Shown: piece by piece, positions 1-5,189 of the stretch
Position numbering within the stretch: the stretch's first letter is position 1
Layout: each line of letters starts with the position of its first letter
Origin: UBA4744 sp035282865
GTDB lineage: Bacteria > Actinomycetota > Acidimicrobiia > Spongiisociales > UBA4744
Assembly (NCBI GenBank): GCA_035282865.1
Contig: DATEVB010000098.1
Location: 1 to 6,956 of the forward strand
Length of the DNA: 6,956 nucleotides
Direction of reading: 5' to 3'
Position numbers and translations under genes: made by a program
Notes under the pieces: model-generated
Seen by the model: only the letters and a program-made list of their open reading frames with translations
Databases searched by the model: none
What the model was told of the DNA's origin: nothing

Positions 1-48
1 CACCGGTCCAGGACCACCCCGGGGTCGCCAACCGCTATGGGCGTGTGA
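1..48 (+). other. possible 3' end of an upstream gene, overlapping the next start
   Basis: One frame is open from the window edge to a TGA at 46-48, and this stop overlaps the ATG at 48-50 as TGATG, a common arrangement for translationally coupled genes. Only 15 codons are visible, so no product can be named. The frame of the downstream oxidoreductase is also open to the window edge, so these bases may instead belong to that gene's N-terminus. The two readings cannot be separated from this window alone. Confidence 0.25.
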
Positions 49-629
49 TGCGGCCCGCAACGCTGGCAATCCTCCGCCGCGTGTTCCACCAGATGAACCG
101 GGGGATGGTGCTGCTCTGGAGACTCGGACTGGGCCGACTCGCCGGCGTGTGGCCTCGAGGATTCGGCAGGCTGATGGTCATCGAACACACGGGGCGCCGC
201 AGCGGAGCCCGTTATCGCACACCGGTCAACTGCACTATCGCCGGCAACGACCTCTACTGCATCGCTGCCTTCGGGGAGCGAACCGATTGGTATCGGAACC
301 TGCTGGTGGAACCTCACACCGCCGTGTGGCTCCCCGATGGACGATGGGAGGCCAACGCGACAGACGTCTCTGATGATCCGCAGCGGCTCGAGCTGATGCG
401 TAGGGTGCTCCTCGACTCCGGATTCGCCGCGCCGTTGTTCGGACTGCACCCACGTCGTCTCGGCGATGACGACCTGGCCGAGGTCACCGAGACCTATCGC
501 TTGGTTCGGATCCAGCCGTTGCGACCGTACCCGACCCGTGTCGGACCCGGCGACCTGTCGTGGATCTGGCTGCTCGTGGCTGTGGCGGTGGCGTTCGGGC
601 TGCGCCATCGAACGGAAAACACACGGTAG
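48..629 (+). CDS. DUF385/Ddn-type deazaflavin-dependent oxidoreductase with C-terminal membrane helix
   Basis: Likely a nitroreductase-family deazaflavin (F420)-dependent oxidoreductase. Family members use reduced F420 to reduce varied, often quinone-like or nitroaromatic substrates; the substrate here is unknown. The signature is the HTGRRSGARYRTPV stretch at residues 48-61 (counting from a GTG at 45), matching the family's T-GR-SG-x-R-TP motif. It is followed by a GER-DWYRNLLVEP segment near 77-90, the usual W-Y-x-N-L region before the conserved proline. The core ends near residue 157, close to the usual 130-150 residue length. An extra tail carries a hydrophobic helix at about 171-186 and then basic residues, suggesting membrane attachment. 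I chose ATG 48 because it overlaps an upstream TGA. GTG 45 is immediately adjacent, there is no clear Shine-Dalgarno sequence, and the frame has no upstream stop within the window, so the true start could lie outside. The TAG stop falls inside the tRNA-like remnant. Confidence 0.8.
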   Translation: MRPATLAILRRVFHQMNRGMVLLWRLGLGRLAGVWPRGFGRLMVIEHTGRRSGARYRTPVNCTIAGNDLYCIAAFGERTDWYRNLLVEPHTAVWLPDGRWEANATDVSDDPQRLELMRRVLLDSGFAAPLFGLHPRRLGDDDLAEVTETYRLVRIQPLRPYPTRVGPGDLSWIWLLVAVAVAFGLRHRTENTR

Positions 630-657
630 GCCCGGTGAGGATCGAACTCATGACCTT
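625..657 (-). other. tRNA 3'-half remnant, candidate integration (att) site
   Basis: Read on the minus strand, this is a variable-loop-like AAGGTC (657-652), a T stem and loop ATGAG-TTCGATC-CTCAC (651-635), an acceptor 3' strand CGGGCCT (634-628), a discriminator A, then CC (626-625). The T loop fits the TTCRANY rule exactly. Four of five T-stem pairs form; the outermost is an A-C mismatch. The minus-strand sequence upstream, at higher coordinates, has no D arm and no 5' acceptor strand, so this is not a functional tRNA. Retention of only the 3' half is typical of tyrosine-recombinase integration into tRNA genes. The original amino acid identity cannot be decided. It overlaps the last codons of the oxidoreductase gene. 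Confidence 0.55.
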
Positions 658-677
658 GGGAAAAGTCTTTTCCCGAG
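655..677. repeat. near-perfect inverted repeat beside the tRNA remnant
   Basis: GGGAAAAG and CTTTTCCC flank a single T at 658-674, a perfect 8-bp inverted repeat. It extends to 11 bp if one G-U pair is allowed (655-677). It lies where the anticodon arm of the tRNA would be expected, but the loop has no U33, so it is not a normal anticodon arm. It could be a recombinase core-type site or a small hairpin. No T-tract follows on either strand, which argues against a terminator. Confidence 0.5.
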
Positions 678-900
678 GGTCCAGGCGTCAATGGGCTGAT
701 TCGCGAATCCCCATTTGAACACTGCGGTTGTGGCTTGCAGCAGGTCGCGTTGTTTCGCGTCGTTCTCGGTTCTCCCGCGGCCCAGGTGTGTGAGTGATGT
801 GTCGCGTGAATCAGTCGTTCATCTCGGCGGCGGAACACCTCGTCTGCGTGAATGGGCGATCCTGCCTAGAAGCGAATCCCTTTCCATGCCTATCCGTCCG
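678..900. other. gene-poor spacer between tRNA remnant and toxin-antitoxin locus
   Basis: No convincing gene lies here. It contains a perfect 12-bp palindrome, GATTCGCGAATC, at 698-709. On the minus strand there is a short frame, open from 818 down to a stop at 650-648, with protein-like composition but no ATG; it may be a fossil of a lost mobile-element gene. Forward frames through this stretch have no ribosome binding site and no recognisable domain. Confidence 0.4.
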
Positions 901-901
901 G

Positions 902-918
902 TATAGCATGTGTGCTAT
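902..918 (+). promoter_or_regulatory. toxin-antitoxin promoter -10 and operator-like inverted repeat
   Basis: ATAGCA and TGCTAT form a perfect 6-bp inverted repeat around a 4-base spacer at 903-918. It overlaps a -10-like TATAGC (902-907) and the toxin ATG at 917. A transcript starting 6-8 bases after that -10 would begin almost at the ATG, giving a nearly leaderless message. An inverted repeat across the promoter is the usual binding site for an XRE antitoxin that represses its own operon. A weak -35-like TTTCCA lies at 881-886 with a short spacer. Binding by the antitoxin encoded downstream is an inference. Confidence 0.55.
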
Positions 919-1129
919 GTCGTGGGGTGAGGTAGAACTCGAGCCGGAGGTTCGGGATTGGTCCTCTCCCTCGACGAGGGTGACGTACTGGATTGCCCCC
1001 GGTCGGGGGGTCATCCTGCTGACCGTGTTCTCGAAGACCCGGTGGCAAGAGCGGGTTGAGGTCGGCCGGGCGAAGCGAGCCATGGAGCGGTCCATGGCGA
1101 ACAACACACTGCAGGTGAGGAGTGATCCA
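917..1129 (+). pseudogene. HigB/RelE-type (Gp49-like) toxin with an internal in-frame deletion
   Basis: Seventy-one codons run from ATG 917 to the antitoxin start. The first 15 residues (MSWGEVELEPEVRDW) look like the N-terminus of phage-derived Gp49-like HigB toxins, mRNA interferases that act at the ribosome. Residues 21-58 (RVTYWIAPGR, then ILLTVFSKTR and a basic RAKRAMER helix) look like the C-terminal half. Intact relatives are about 110-120 residues long, and about 45-50 residues between the two blocks are missing, including the LRELRF strand with its basic residue. Both blocks are in one frame, so the loss is in frame. No stop separates this frame from the antitoxin. I expect the toxin to be inactive or altered. 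The alternative is a genuine short variant. The family assignment comes from recalled homologues, not from a search. Confidence 0.6.
1117..1122 (+). promoter_or_regulatory. ribosome binding site of the antitoxin
   Basis: GAGGAG lies 7 bases before ATG 1130. This is strong support for independent translation of the antitoxin from 1130, even though the upstream toxin frame reads through in the same phase. Confidence 0.7.
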
Positions 1130-1483
1130 ATGAGCAAGCGAACCGACTGGGAGGAACTGAAGGCATCCAAGCCACTGTCGGAAGCCGGCAGAGCGGCGTA
1201 CGAGGACGAGGCGAGGATTGCCGCCTTCCGTGAGTTGGTCTTTCGGCTCCGAACCGAAGCGGAGCTCACTCAAGCCGAACTCGCCCAGCGGATGGGTACC
1301 ACGCAGTCGGCCATAGCCCGCATGGAAGGCGGTGGCACCCGGCCAACCCTCGACACCCTCGAGAAACTGGCCGCTGCTGTCGGTCGGGAGCTAGTGGTCG
1401 GGGTGGGAGAGCGGTTGTCGGAGAACCCGACCATCGCCAAGCTGGTCCGACAAGGACACGCTGTCGTTTCGAGCCGAAGCTGA
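1130..1483 (+). CDS. XRE-family helix-turn-helix antitoxin (HigA-like)
   Basis: This 117-residue protein would neutralise the neighbouring HigB-like toxin and repress the operon. Residues 1-30 are charged and probably helical. Residues about 34-88 form an HTH_3/XRE domain: ELTQAELAQRMG is the first helix pair, TTQSAIARMEGG is the recognition helix with the typical Q-S-x-I-A-R-x-E pattern, and TLDTLEKLAAAVG is the helix that closes the fold. The length matches HigA antitoxins encoded after their toxin. The start at 1130 is chosen because of the GAGGAG seven bases upstream. The gene appears complete, with no broken motif, while its partner toxin is internally deleted. It may therefore persist as a solitary antitoxin or regulator, possibly acting on the inverted repeat at 903-918. 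It ends 40 bases before the convergent LtrA-family gene. Confidence 0.85.
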   Translation: MSKRTDWEELKASKPLSEAGRAAYEDEARIAAFRELVFRLRTEAELTQAELAQRMGTTQSAIARMEGGGTRPTLDTLEKLAAAVGRELVVGVGERLSENPTIAKLVRQGHAVVSSRS

Positions 1484-1502
1484 TCGAGGGCAAGTCCCAG
1501 TC

Positions 1503-1520
1503 CCGCCGAAGAGCAGGCGG
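1503..1520. terminator. short GC hairpin between convergent genes
   Basis: CCGCC (1503-1507) and GGCGG (1516-1520) can pair around an 8-base loop in the 40-base gap between the antitoxin and the LtrA-family gene. There is no T-tract on either side. The convergent position is the main reason to consider a bidirectional terminator. Confidence 0.25.
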
Positions 1521-1523
1521 CGC

Positions 1524-2726
1524 TCAACCGTCCTGAAGGTCAACGCCGGTGGCGGTGGCAGCCTCCCGCTCATTGAGCCAGACGTCTCCGCCCACTTGAG
1601 CGGCGCACAGCGCGGCAAGTAGGACCATGGTGAGCACAGCTCCGGCCAGGCCACTGATGAGGCCGATGATCCCGGCGAGCACTCCGCCGCCGACCCGCCA
1701 TTGCGCCTTGAGGCGGGAGATGGCGTTGTCCTGGCGTTCGGTTGCCACTTCGATGATGGCCATGCCGATCAATGCTCCGCCGACGCCGGCGATCAGTAAC
1801 CAGCGTTCATTGGCCGGCCAATTGTGCCCGCCCGCGCCGATGACCGCGCTCTCCAGGCCAATGGCGGTGGCCATCAAACCGATGGCCAGGGGCAGGTGAC
1901 CGTAGATCCACACGGTTGGTTTCCACGCCGTCTTTTGTTCTGCTCGCCTGCGCACCACGGTCCCATCGAGATTGTCGAAATAGACCCACCAGAGTCCGGC
2001 GGCGATTACCACAGACAGGACGGCGGTCACAGCGGGTCCGGCAACCCAGCCTTCATGGCCGAGCCCGGCCACCGTGGCCGCAATCGACTCGCCGAGAACC
2101 AGGATGGTGAACAACCCGAACCGTTCCGGGAGGTGGGCGACATCGAGGGGAACCTTGGCCTGGATGCGTCGGAGCCGGTAGGGCGTGTAGCCATCGATGA
2201 GCAGTCCGATCGCCCAGAGGGCATAGCGGTACGGCTCCGGGACGAACACCGAGACCAGCCAGAGGGCAGCAGCTATCGACATGCCCTGCACGTAACCGCC
2301 GACCAACTGGCGGGTTGCCGGGACGTGGCGGCGGGCCCGCAGGTACATGACGATGAGGATCACCCTGGCTCCGACGTAGGCGAGCGCGAAGCCGACCAGC
2401 GACTGGGTTTCCTTTCCTGAAATGCTGGCGGCCAGCAGCGCTATGGTGGCCATCTGCGCAACGGCCAGGATTCGCTGGCCGAGATCATCGGTGTCGTAGC
2501 GATCGGCGTAAAGGGTGAACCCGGCCCATGCCCACCACAGAGGGACGAACAGACCGGTGAACACAGCCGCTCCCCGAAGGGTGGGGTCTGCGAGCAGTCG
2601 GGCGCCCAGCCCGGAAACGGCTACCACGAAAACCAGGTCGTAGAAGAGCTCGGTCCAGGTGACCTTGCGTTCTTCTTCGGTCTCGGTTGTGCGCAGCCGG
2701 GGTGGCCGTATGGCGGTCACCTTCAC
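1524..2726 (-). CDS. low-temperature-requirement A (LtrA) family membrane protein
   Basis: This is a 400-residue polytopic membrane protein of the LtrA family, named from a Listeria locus needed for growth in the cold; its biochemical role is not established. The family's hallmarks are visible. VTWTELFYDLVFVVAV lies at residues 22-37, with the conserved acidic and aromatic residues of the first helix. RYALWAIGLLID is near 167-178. HLPERFGLFTILVLGESI is at 198-215, and YGHLPLAIGL at 275-284. About ten or more hydrophobic segments span residues 25-385, and the length is usual for the family. The start is GTG 2726, supported by AAGGGAGG (2734-2741 on the plus strand) seven bases upstream. The gene is divergent from the first MBL hydrolase and convergent with the antitoxin. 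It appears intact and stands as a single-gene unit. Confidence 0.88.
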   Translation of the reverse strand: MKVTAIRPPRLRTTETEEERKVTWTELFYDLVFVVAVSGLGARLLADPTLRGAAVFTGLFVPLWWAWAGFTLYADRYDTDDLGQRILAVAQMATIALLAASISGKETQSLVGFALAYVGARVILIVMYLRARRHVPATRQLVGGYVQGMSIAAALWLVSVFVPEPYRYALWAIGLLIDGYTPYRLRRIQAKVPLDVAHLPERFGLFTILVLGESIAATVAGLGHEGWVAGPAVTAVLSVVIAAGLWWVYFDNLDGTVVRRRAEQKTAWKPTVWIYGHLPLAIGLMATAIGLESAVIGAGGHNWPANERWLLIAGVGGALIGMAIIEVATERQDNAISRLKAQWRVGGGVLAGIIGLISGLAGAVLTMVLLAALCAAQVGGDVWLNEREAATATGVDLQDG

Positions 2727-2733
2727 CGATGAG

Positions 2734-2741
2734 CCTCCCTT
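2734..2741 (-). promoter_or_regulatory. ribosome binding site of the LtrA-family gene
   Basis: AAGGGAGG on the minus strand lies 7 bases before GTG 2726 and decides this start. No ATG is available near the N-terminus. Confidence 0.7.
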
Positions 2742-2764
2742 GTTTCACGTCGGTTCGGCTGACG

Positions 2765-2770
2765 AGCATA
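2765..2770 (-). promoter_or_regulatory. candidate -10 of the LtrA-family promoter
   Basis: On the minus strand this reads TATGCT, which fits the actinobacterial TAnnnT -10 pattern. It would give a leader of about 30 bases. No convincing -35 is seen at the expected distance, as is common in actinobacteria. Confidence 0.35.
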
Positions 2771-2799
2771 CCGATCCGCGCCGCCGCGCGTCGGAGGGC

Positions 2800-2824
2800 T
2801 TCCATCGATGGAGAAGATTCCATC
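2800..2824. promoter_or_regulatory. palindrome and heptamer repeat in the divergent intergenic region
   Basis: TCCATCGATGGA (2801-2812) is a perfect 12-bp palindrome. Its left end, TTCCATC (2800-2806), recurs at 2818-2824, 18 bases further on. It lies between the divergent LtrA-family and MBL genes, where an operator controlling one or both could sit. No binding protein can be named. Confidence 0.35.
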
Positions 2825-2884
2825 CTCGCAAGCGGTGAGACGAGATAGTGTGTCGTCCCGTAGTCCATGAGTAGGGATGATCGA

Positions 2885-3715
2885 ATGGCGGCTCGTCAGG
2901 TCACTCTGACCTTTCGCGGCGTCAGAGGGTCTATGCCCGTGTCCGGACCGACCACCGAGAAGTACGGTGGCCGGACCCTCTGCGTTGACATCGACGCCGA
3001 GCCCGGCCTGCGAGTGATCATCGATGGAGGAACCGGTATCAACGCCCTTGCTCAGGATCTGGAGATCCCTCCGGAGGGCATTGATTTCCATGTCTTTCTC
3101 ACGCACTATCACTGGGATCATTTGCAGGGCATCCTTTTCTTCCCACCTCTGTACGACGAGCGGAATCGATTCACGTTCTACGGGCACAGCTGGAACGGCA
3201 TGGGGGTGAGGGAAGCCATCGAAGGTGCGCTTCGACCGCCCTGGTTCCCCGTTTCGATCTTCGAGACGGCCGCTGCGAAGACCTTCGTCGATGTTGCGAA
3301 CGCTCCCTTCAAAATCGGCTCCTTGACCATCGATGCGGCTGCGCTCCATCACCCACAGGGGGTTACCGCCTACCGAATAACCAACGACGGCCACACCGTC
3401 GTCCTGGCCACCGATTACGAGCGAGGCGAACCGACCTCCGATGAGACGCTGAGGACCTTTGCCGCACGGGTGGACGTTCTCATCCATGATGCTCAATACA
3501 CCCCCGATGAGTACCCGAGTCTCTACGTCGGGTGGGGGCACAGCACGGGGCACCACGCCGTCGAGGCGGCTCGCGAATCCGGGGCGAGGCGGCTGGTGCT
3601 GGTCAGTCACGATCCGCACCGCTCCGACGAAGAGATCGATGCGATCGTTGCTTCGGCCCGGAAGGAGTTCCCGGCCACCGAGGCGGCCTTCGAGGGCATG
3701 CGCATAGAGTTCTGA
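2885..3715 (+). CDS. MBL-fold metallo-hydrolase, PhnP/phosphodiesterase-like group
   Basis: This is a predicted cytoplasmic metal-dependent hydrolase of the metallo-beta-lactamase superfamily (Lactamase_B_2, COG1235-like). Members act on phosphodiesters or related esters; the substrate here is unknown. From a start at 2885 (276 residues), the metal site is HYHWDH at residues 74-79, preceded by the DGGTG turn at 47-51. A later HP histidine lies near 156, the ATDYE aspartate near 177, and SHDPH with a histidine near 242. The group-specific DAQYT (202-206) and WGHST (217-221) motifs are present. The N-terminal FRGVRGSMP pattern is also typical. I prefer ATG 2885 because AGGGA lies 7 bases upstream. 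ATG 2867 would add six residues but has no Shine-Dalgarno sequence. No signal peptide is seen. A second member of the same group lies 634 bases downstream, beyond a PAS gene. Confidence 0.85.
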   Translation: MAARQVTLTFRGVRGSMPVSGPTTEKYGGRTLCVDIDAEPGLRVIIDGGTGINALAQDLEIPPEGIDFHVFLTHYHWDHLQGILFFPPLYDERNRFTFYGHSWNGMGVREAIEGALRPPWFPVSIFETAAAKTFVDVANAPFKIGSLTIDAAALHHPQGVTAYRITNDGHTVVLATDYERGEPTSDETLRTFAARVDVLIHDAQYTPDEYPSLYVGWGHSTGHHAVEAARESGARRLVLVSHDPHRSDEEIDAIVASARKEFPATEAAFEGMRIEF

Positions 3716-3957
3716 GCGAACCCGCGATCGGTCGTTCTCTGTATTCCCTCACCCGTCAGAGTGGGGGTGAACGAACCGGCCGGCGAGCGAATTCATGCCT
3801 TTCAGTTGTTCTCGAAATTCGCCATGTTCTCAGGGTCTTCTGACCCGATCGGCTGGGGATCCGACCGGGCCTTCCGGTAGCGGCCGATTCGAAGAACTCC
3901 GTGCAGAGATGACCTTTCTGCGTCATGATGGAAAACCGAACCTGAAAGGGAGGTGAG
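3716..3957. other. intergenic region before the PAS-hydrolase pair, with two small hairpins
   Basis: These 242 bases carry no convincing gene. TCACCC and GGGTGA (3749-3754 and 3765-3770) can form a 6-bp hairpin. GGGTC-TTCT-GACCC (3833-3846) forms a 5-bp hairpin with a tetraloop. Neither has a T-tract, so factor-independent termination is doubtful. The gap is large enough to hold a separate promoter for the PAS gene, but I see no convincing -10/-35 pair; the nearest -10-like hexamer is CATGAT at 3924-3929. Confidence 0.35.
3946..3953 (+). promoter_or_regulatory. strong ribosome binding site deciding a TTG start
   Basis: AAGGGAGG, within a longer match to the Shine-Dalgarno consensus that continues as TGA, lies 4 bases before TTG 3958. 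No ATG or GTG in the PAS frame is available nearby, so this site fixes the rare start codon. Confidence 0.7.
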
Positions 3958-4353
3958 TTGGCACAGCAACCCATCGAACTCATCCTGCTCAAGCAGTGGG
4001 CCTCATACCTTGCCATCCCCATCTGGCTGGTCGACGAAGCGGGCAATCTCCTCTACTACAACGAGCCTGCCGAGAGTCTTCTGGGGGTGCGATTCGAGGA
4101 GGCGGGCGAGATCCACGCCGACCAGCTCGCCGAGCATTTCCAAACGACCAGGTTGGACGGGACGCCCTATCCGAACGAGCAGCTTCCCATCGTTGTTGCT
4201 CTGGTCGAACGGGTGCCCAGTCACGACACGGTGCGAGTGAGGGGCCTCGACGACGTCTGGCGAACGCTGGCGATCACTGCCTTTCCTGTGGATGGGCAGG
4301 GCGGTCGCCACCTTGGCTCCGTGGCCATGTTCTGGGAGCAGCCCATCTCGTGA
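3958..4353 (+). CDS. small stand-alone PAS-domain protein
   Basis: This is a 131-residue protein that is essentially one PAS domain, with no kinase, cyclase or DNA-binding part. PAS domains bind ligands, cofactors or partner proteins and pass a signal on. Residues about 15-48 (SYLAIPIWLVDEAGNLLYYN, then AESLLGV) match the canonical PAS opening: a hydrophobic strand, D-x-x-G-x-x-x-x-x-N, then a short helix. Residues 91-127 give the closing antiparallel strands (TVRVRG, WRTLAITAFPV, LGSVAMFWE). No conserved haem or flavin ligand is obvious, so the ligand is unknown. The TTG start is set by the strong Shine-Dalgarno sequence at 3946-3953. The stop TGA overlaps the GTG of the next MBL gene by four bases (GTGA), so the two are almost certainly co-translated. 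This suggests that the PAS protein regulates or assists that hydrolase. Confidence 0.8.
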   Translation: MAQQPIELILLKQWASYLAIPIWLVDEAGNLLYYNEPAESLLGVRFEEAGEIHADQLAEHFQTTRLDGTPYPNEQLPIVVALVERVPSHDTVRVRGLDDVWRTLAITAFPVDGQGGRHLGSVAMFWEQPIS

Positions 4354-5189
4354 AGGCGACGCTGTGGGGCACCAGGGGCTCTCTGGCCAGTGCGGGTCCC
4401 GACACGATCCGATACGGCGGCGATACCGCCGCCGTTGAGGTGCGAGGGCCCGGGGGGGAAACCCTGGTGCTCGATGCCGGCTCCGGGATTCGTCCGATTG
4501 GCGACCATCTCGCTGCGGACGTGCCCAGGCTCGACATCCTGCTCACCCACCTCCACATGGATCACATCCAGGGGCTCGGCTTCTTCGCCCCCCTGTTCGA
4601 CCCGACGGTCGACGTGCACATTTGGGGTCCAGGTTCGACAACCCTCAGTCTGGGAAAACGCCTGACCCGGTACCTTTCGCCTCCGCTGTTTCCCGTTCTC
4701 CTGCGCGACCTGCCAAGTATGACCTTGCACGAGATCCATCCTCCGGCTACGTTCGACATCGGGAGCCTTTCGATCCAGGCGGATCTCATCGTGCACCCGG
4801 GCCCGACGCTTGGCTACCGCATCGAGTCGACCGATTGTGTGCTCGCTTATCTTCCCGACCACGAGCCGGCGCTCGGGGTGTCGGGATTCCTCGCTCATGC
4901 GGCGTGGACCTCAGGCTTCGATCTAGCCCGCCAGGCGGACGTGCTGATCCACGACGCTCAGTACACCGACGACGAGTACCGGCAGAGGATCGGGTGGGGT
5001 CACTCCACCTTCGAGCACGCACTGGATTTCGCCGGTCTGGCCGGTGTCAAGCGGCTGGTTACGTTTCATCACGACCCCGGACACTCCGACGACAAGCTGG
5101 ACGGAGTCCTGGAAGAGATGCGCGCTAGGGGTGACCTCGGCTTCGAGCTGATCCCCGGGCAGGTCGGCCTCACCCTCTGCGTCGAATAA
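4350..5189 (+). CDS. second MBL-fold metallo-hydrolase, paralogue of the first
   Basis: This is a 279-residue predicted cytoplasmic metal-dependent hydrolase of the same PhnP/phosphodiesterase-like MBL group as the gene at 2885. It opens with a TLWGTRGSLASAGP stretch. It has the DAGSG turn at residues 42-46 and the metal motif HLHMDH at 67-72. A VHPG histidine lies at 149, an LPDHEP aspartate at 170, then DAQYT (202-206), WGHST (216-220) and HHDPGH around 240-245. All expected metal ligands are present, so it should be active; the substrate is unknown. GTG 4350 is chosen because it matches the conserved N-terminus and overlaps the PAS stop by four bases. GGGAG 11 bases upstream is a weak site, so translation probably depends on coupling. 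The frame extends upstream into the PAS gene, but that longer version has no support. Confidence 0.87.
   Translation: MKATLWGTRGSLASAGPDTIRYGGDTAAVEVRGPGGETLVLDAGSGIRPIGDHLAADVPRLDILLTHLHMDHIQGLGFFAPLFDPTVDVHIWGPGSTTLSLGKRLTRYLSPPLFPVLLRDLPSMTLHEIHPPATFDIGSLSIQADLIVHPGPTLGYRIESTDCVLAYLPDHEPALGVSGFLAHAAWTSGFDLARQADVLIHDAQYTDDEYRQRIGWGHSTFEHALDFAGLAGVKRLVTFHHDPGHSDDKLDGVLEEMRARGDLGFELIPGQVGLTLCVE

Noticed and set aside
466..699. 77-codon plus-strand frame through the tRNA remnant
   Set aside because: Its tail is the kind of sequence produced by translating a tRNA, and its first part is an out-of-frame reading of the oxidoreductase.
635..720. Complete tRNA gene on the minus strand
   Set aside because: Only the 3' half is present. 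There is no D arm or 5' acceptor strand, and the anticodon-arm position lacks U33.
794..916. Upstream extension of the toxin frame to ATG 794
   Set aside because: The extension crosses the promoter and operator, and the conserved toxin N-terminus begins at ATG 917.
811..1269. 152-codon minus-strand open frame
   Set aside because: It is antisense to the toxin-antitoxin locus and crosses its promoter. It has no domain and no ribosome binding site, and the opposite strand has clear family motifs.
2723..3619. 298-codon minus-strand open frame
   Set aside because: It lies opposite the first MBL hydrolase, whose motifs are unmistakable, and it spans the divergent promoter region. It has no recognisable domain and is explained by high-GC antisense openness.
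3996..4349. Extension of the second MBL gene into the PAS gene
   Set aside because: The conserved MBL N-terminus begins at GTG 4350, and the extension reads the PAS gene out of frame.
4221..4898. 225-codon minus-strand open frame
   Set aside because: It is antisense to the PAS gene and second MBL gene and has no protein-family features.
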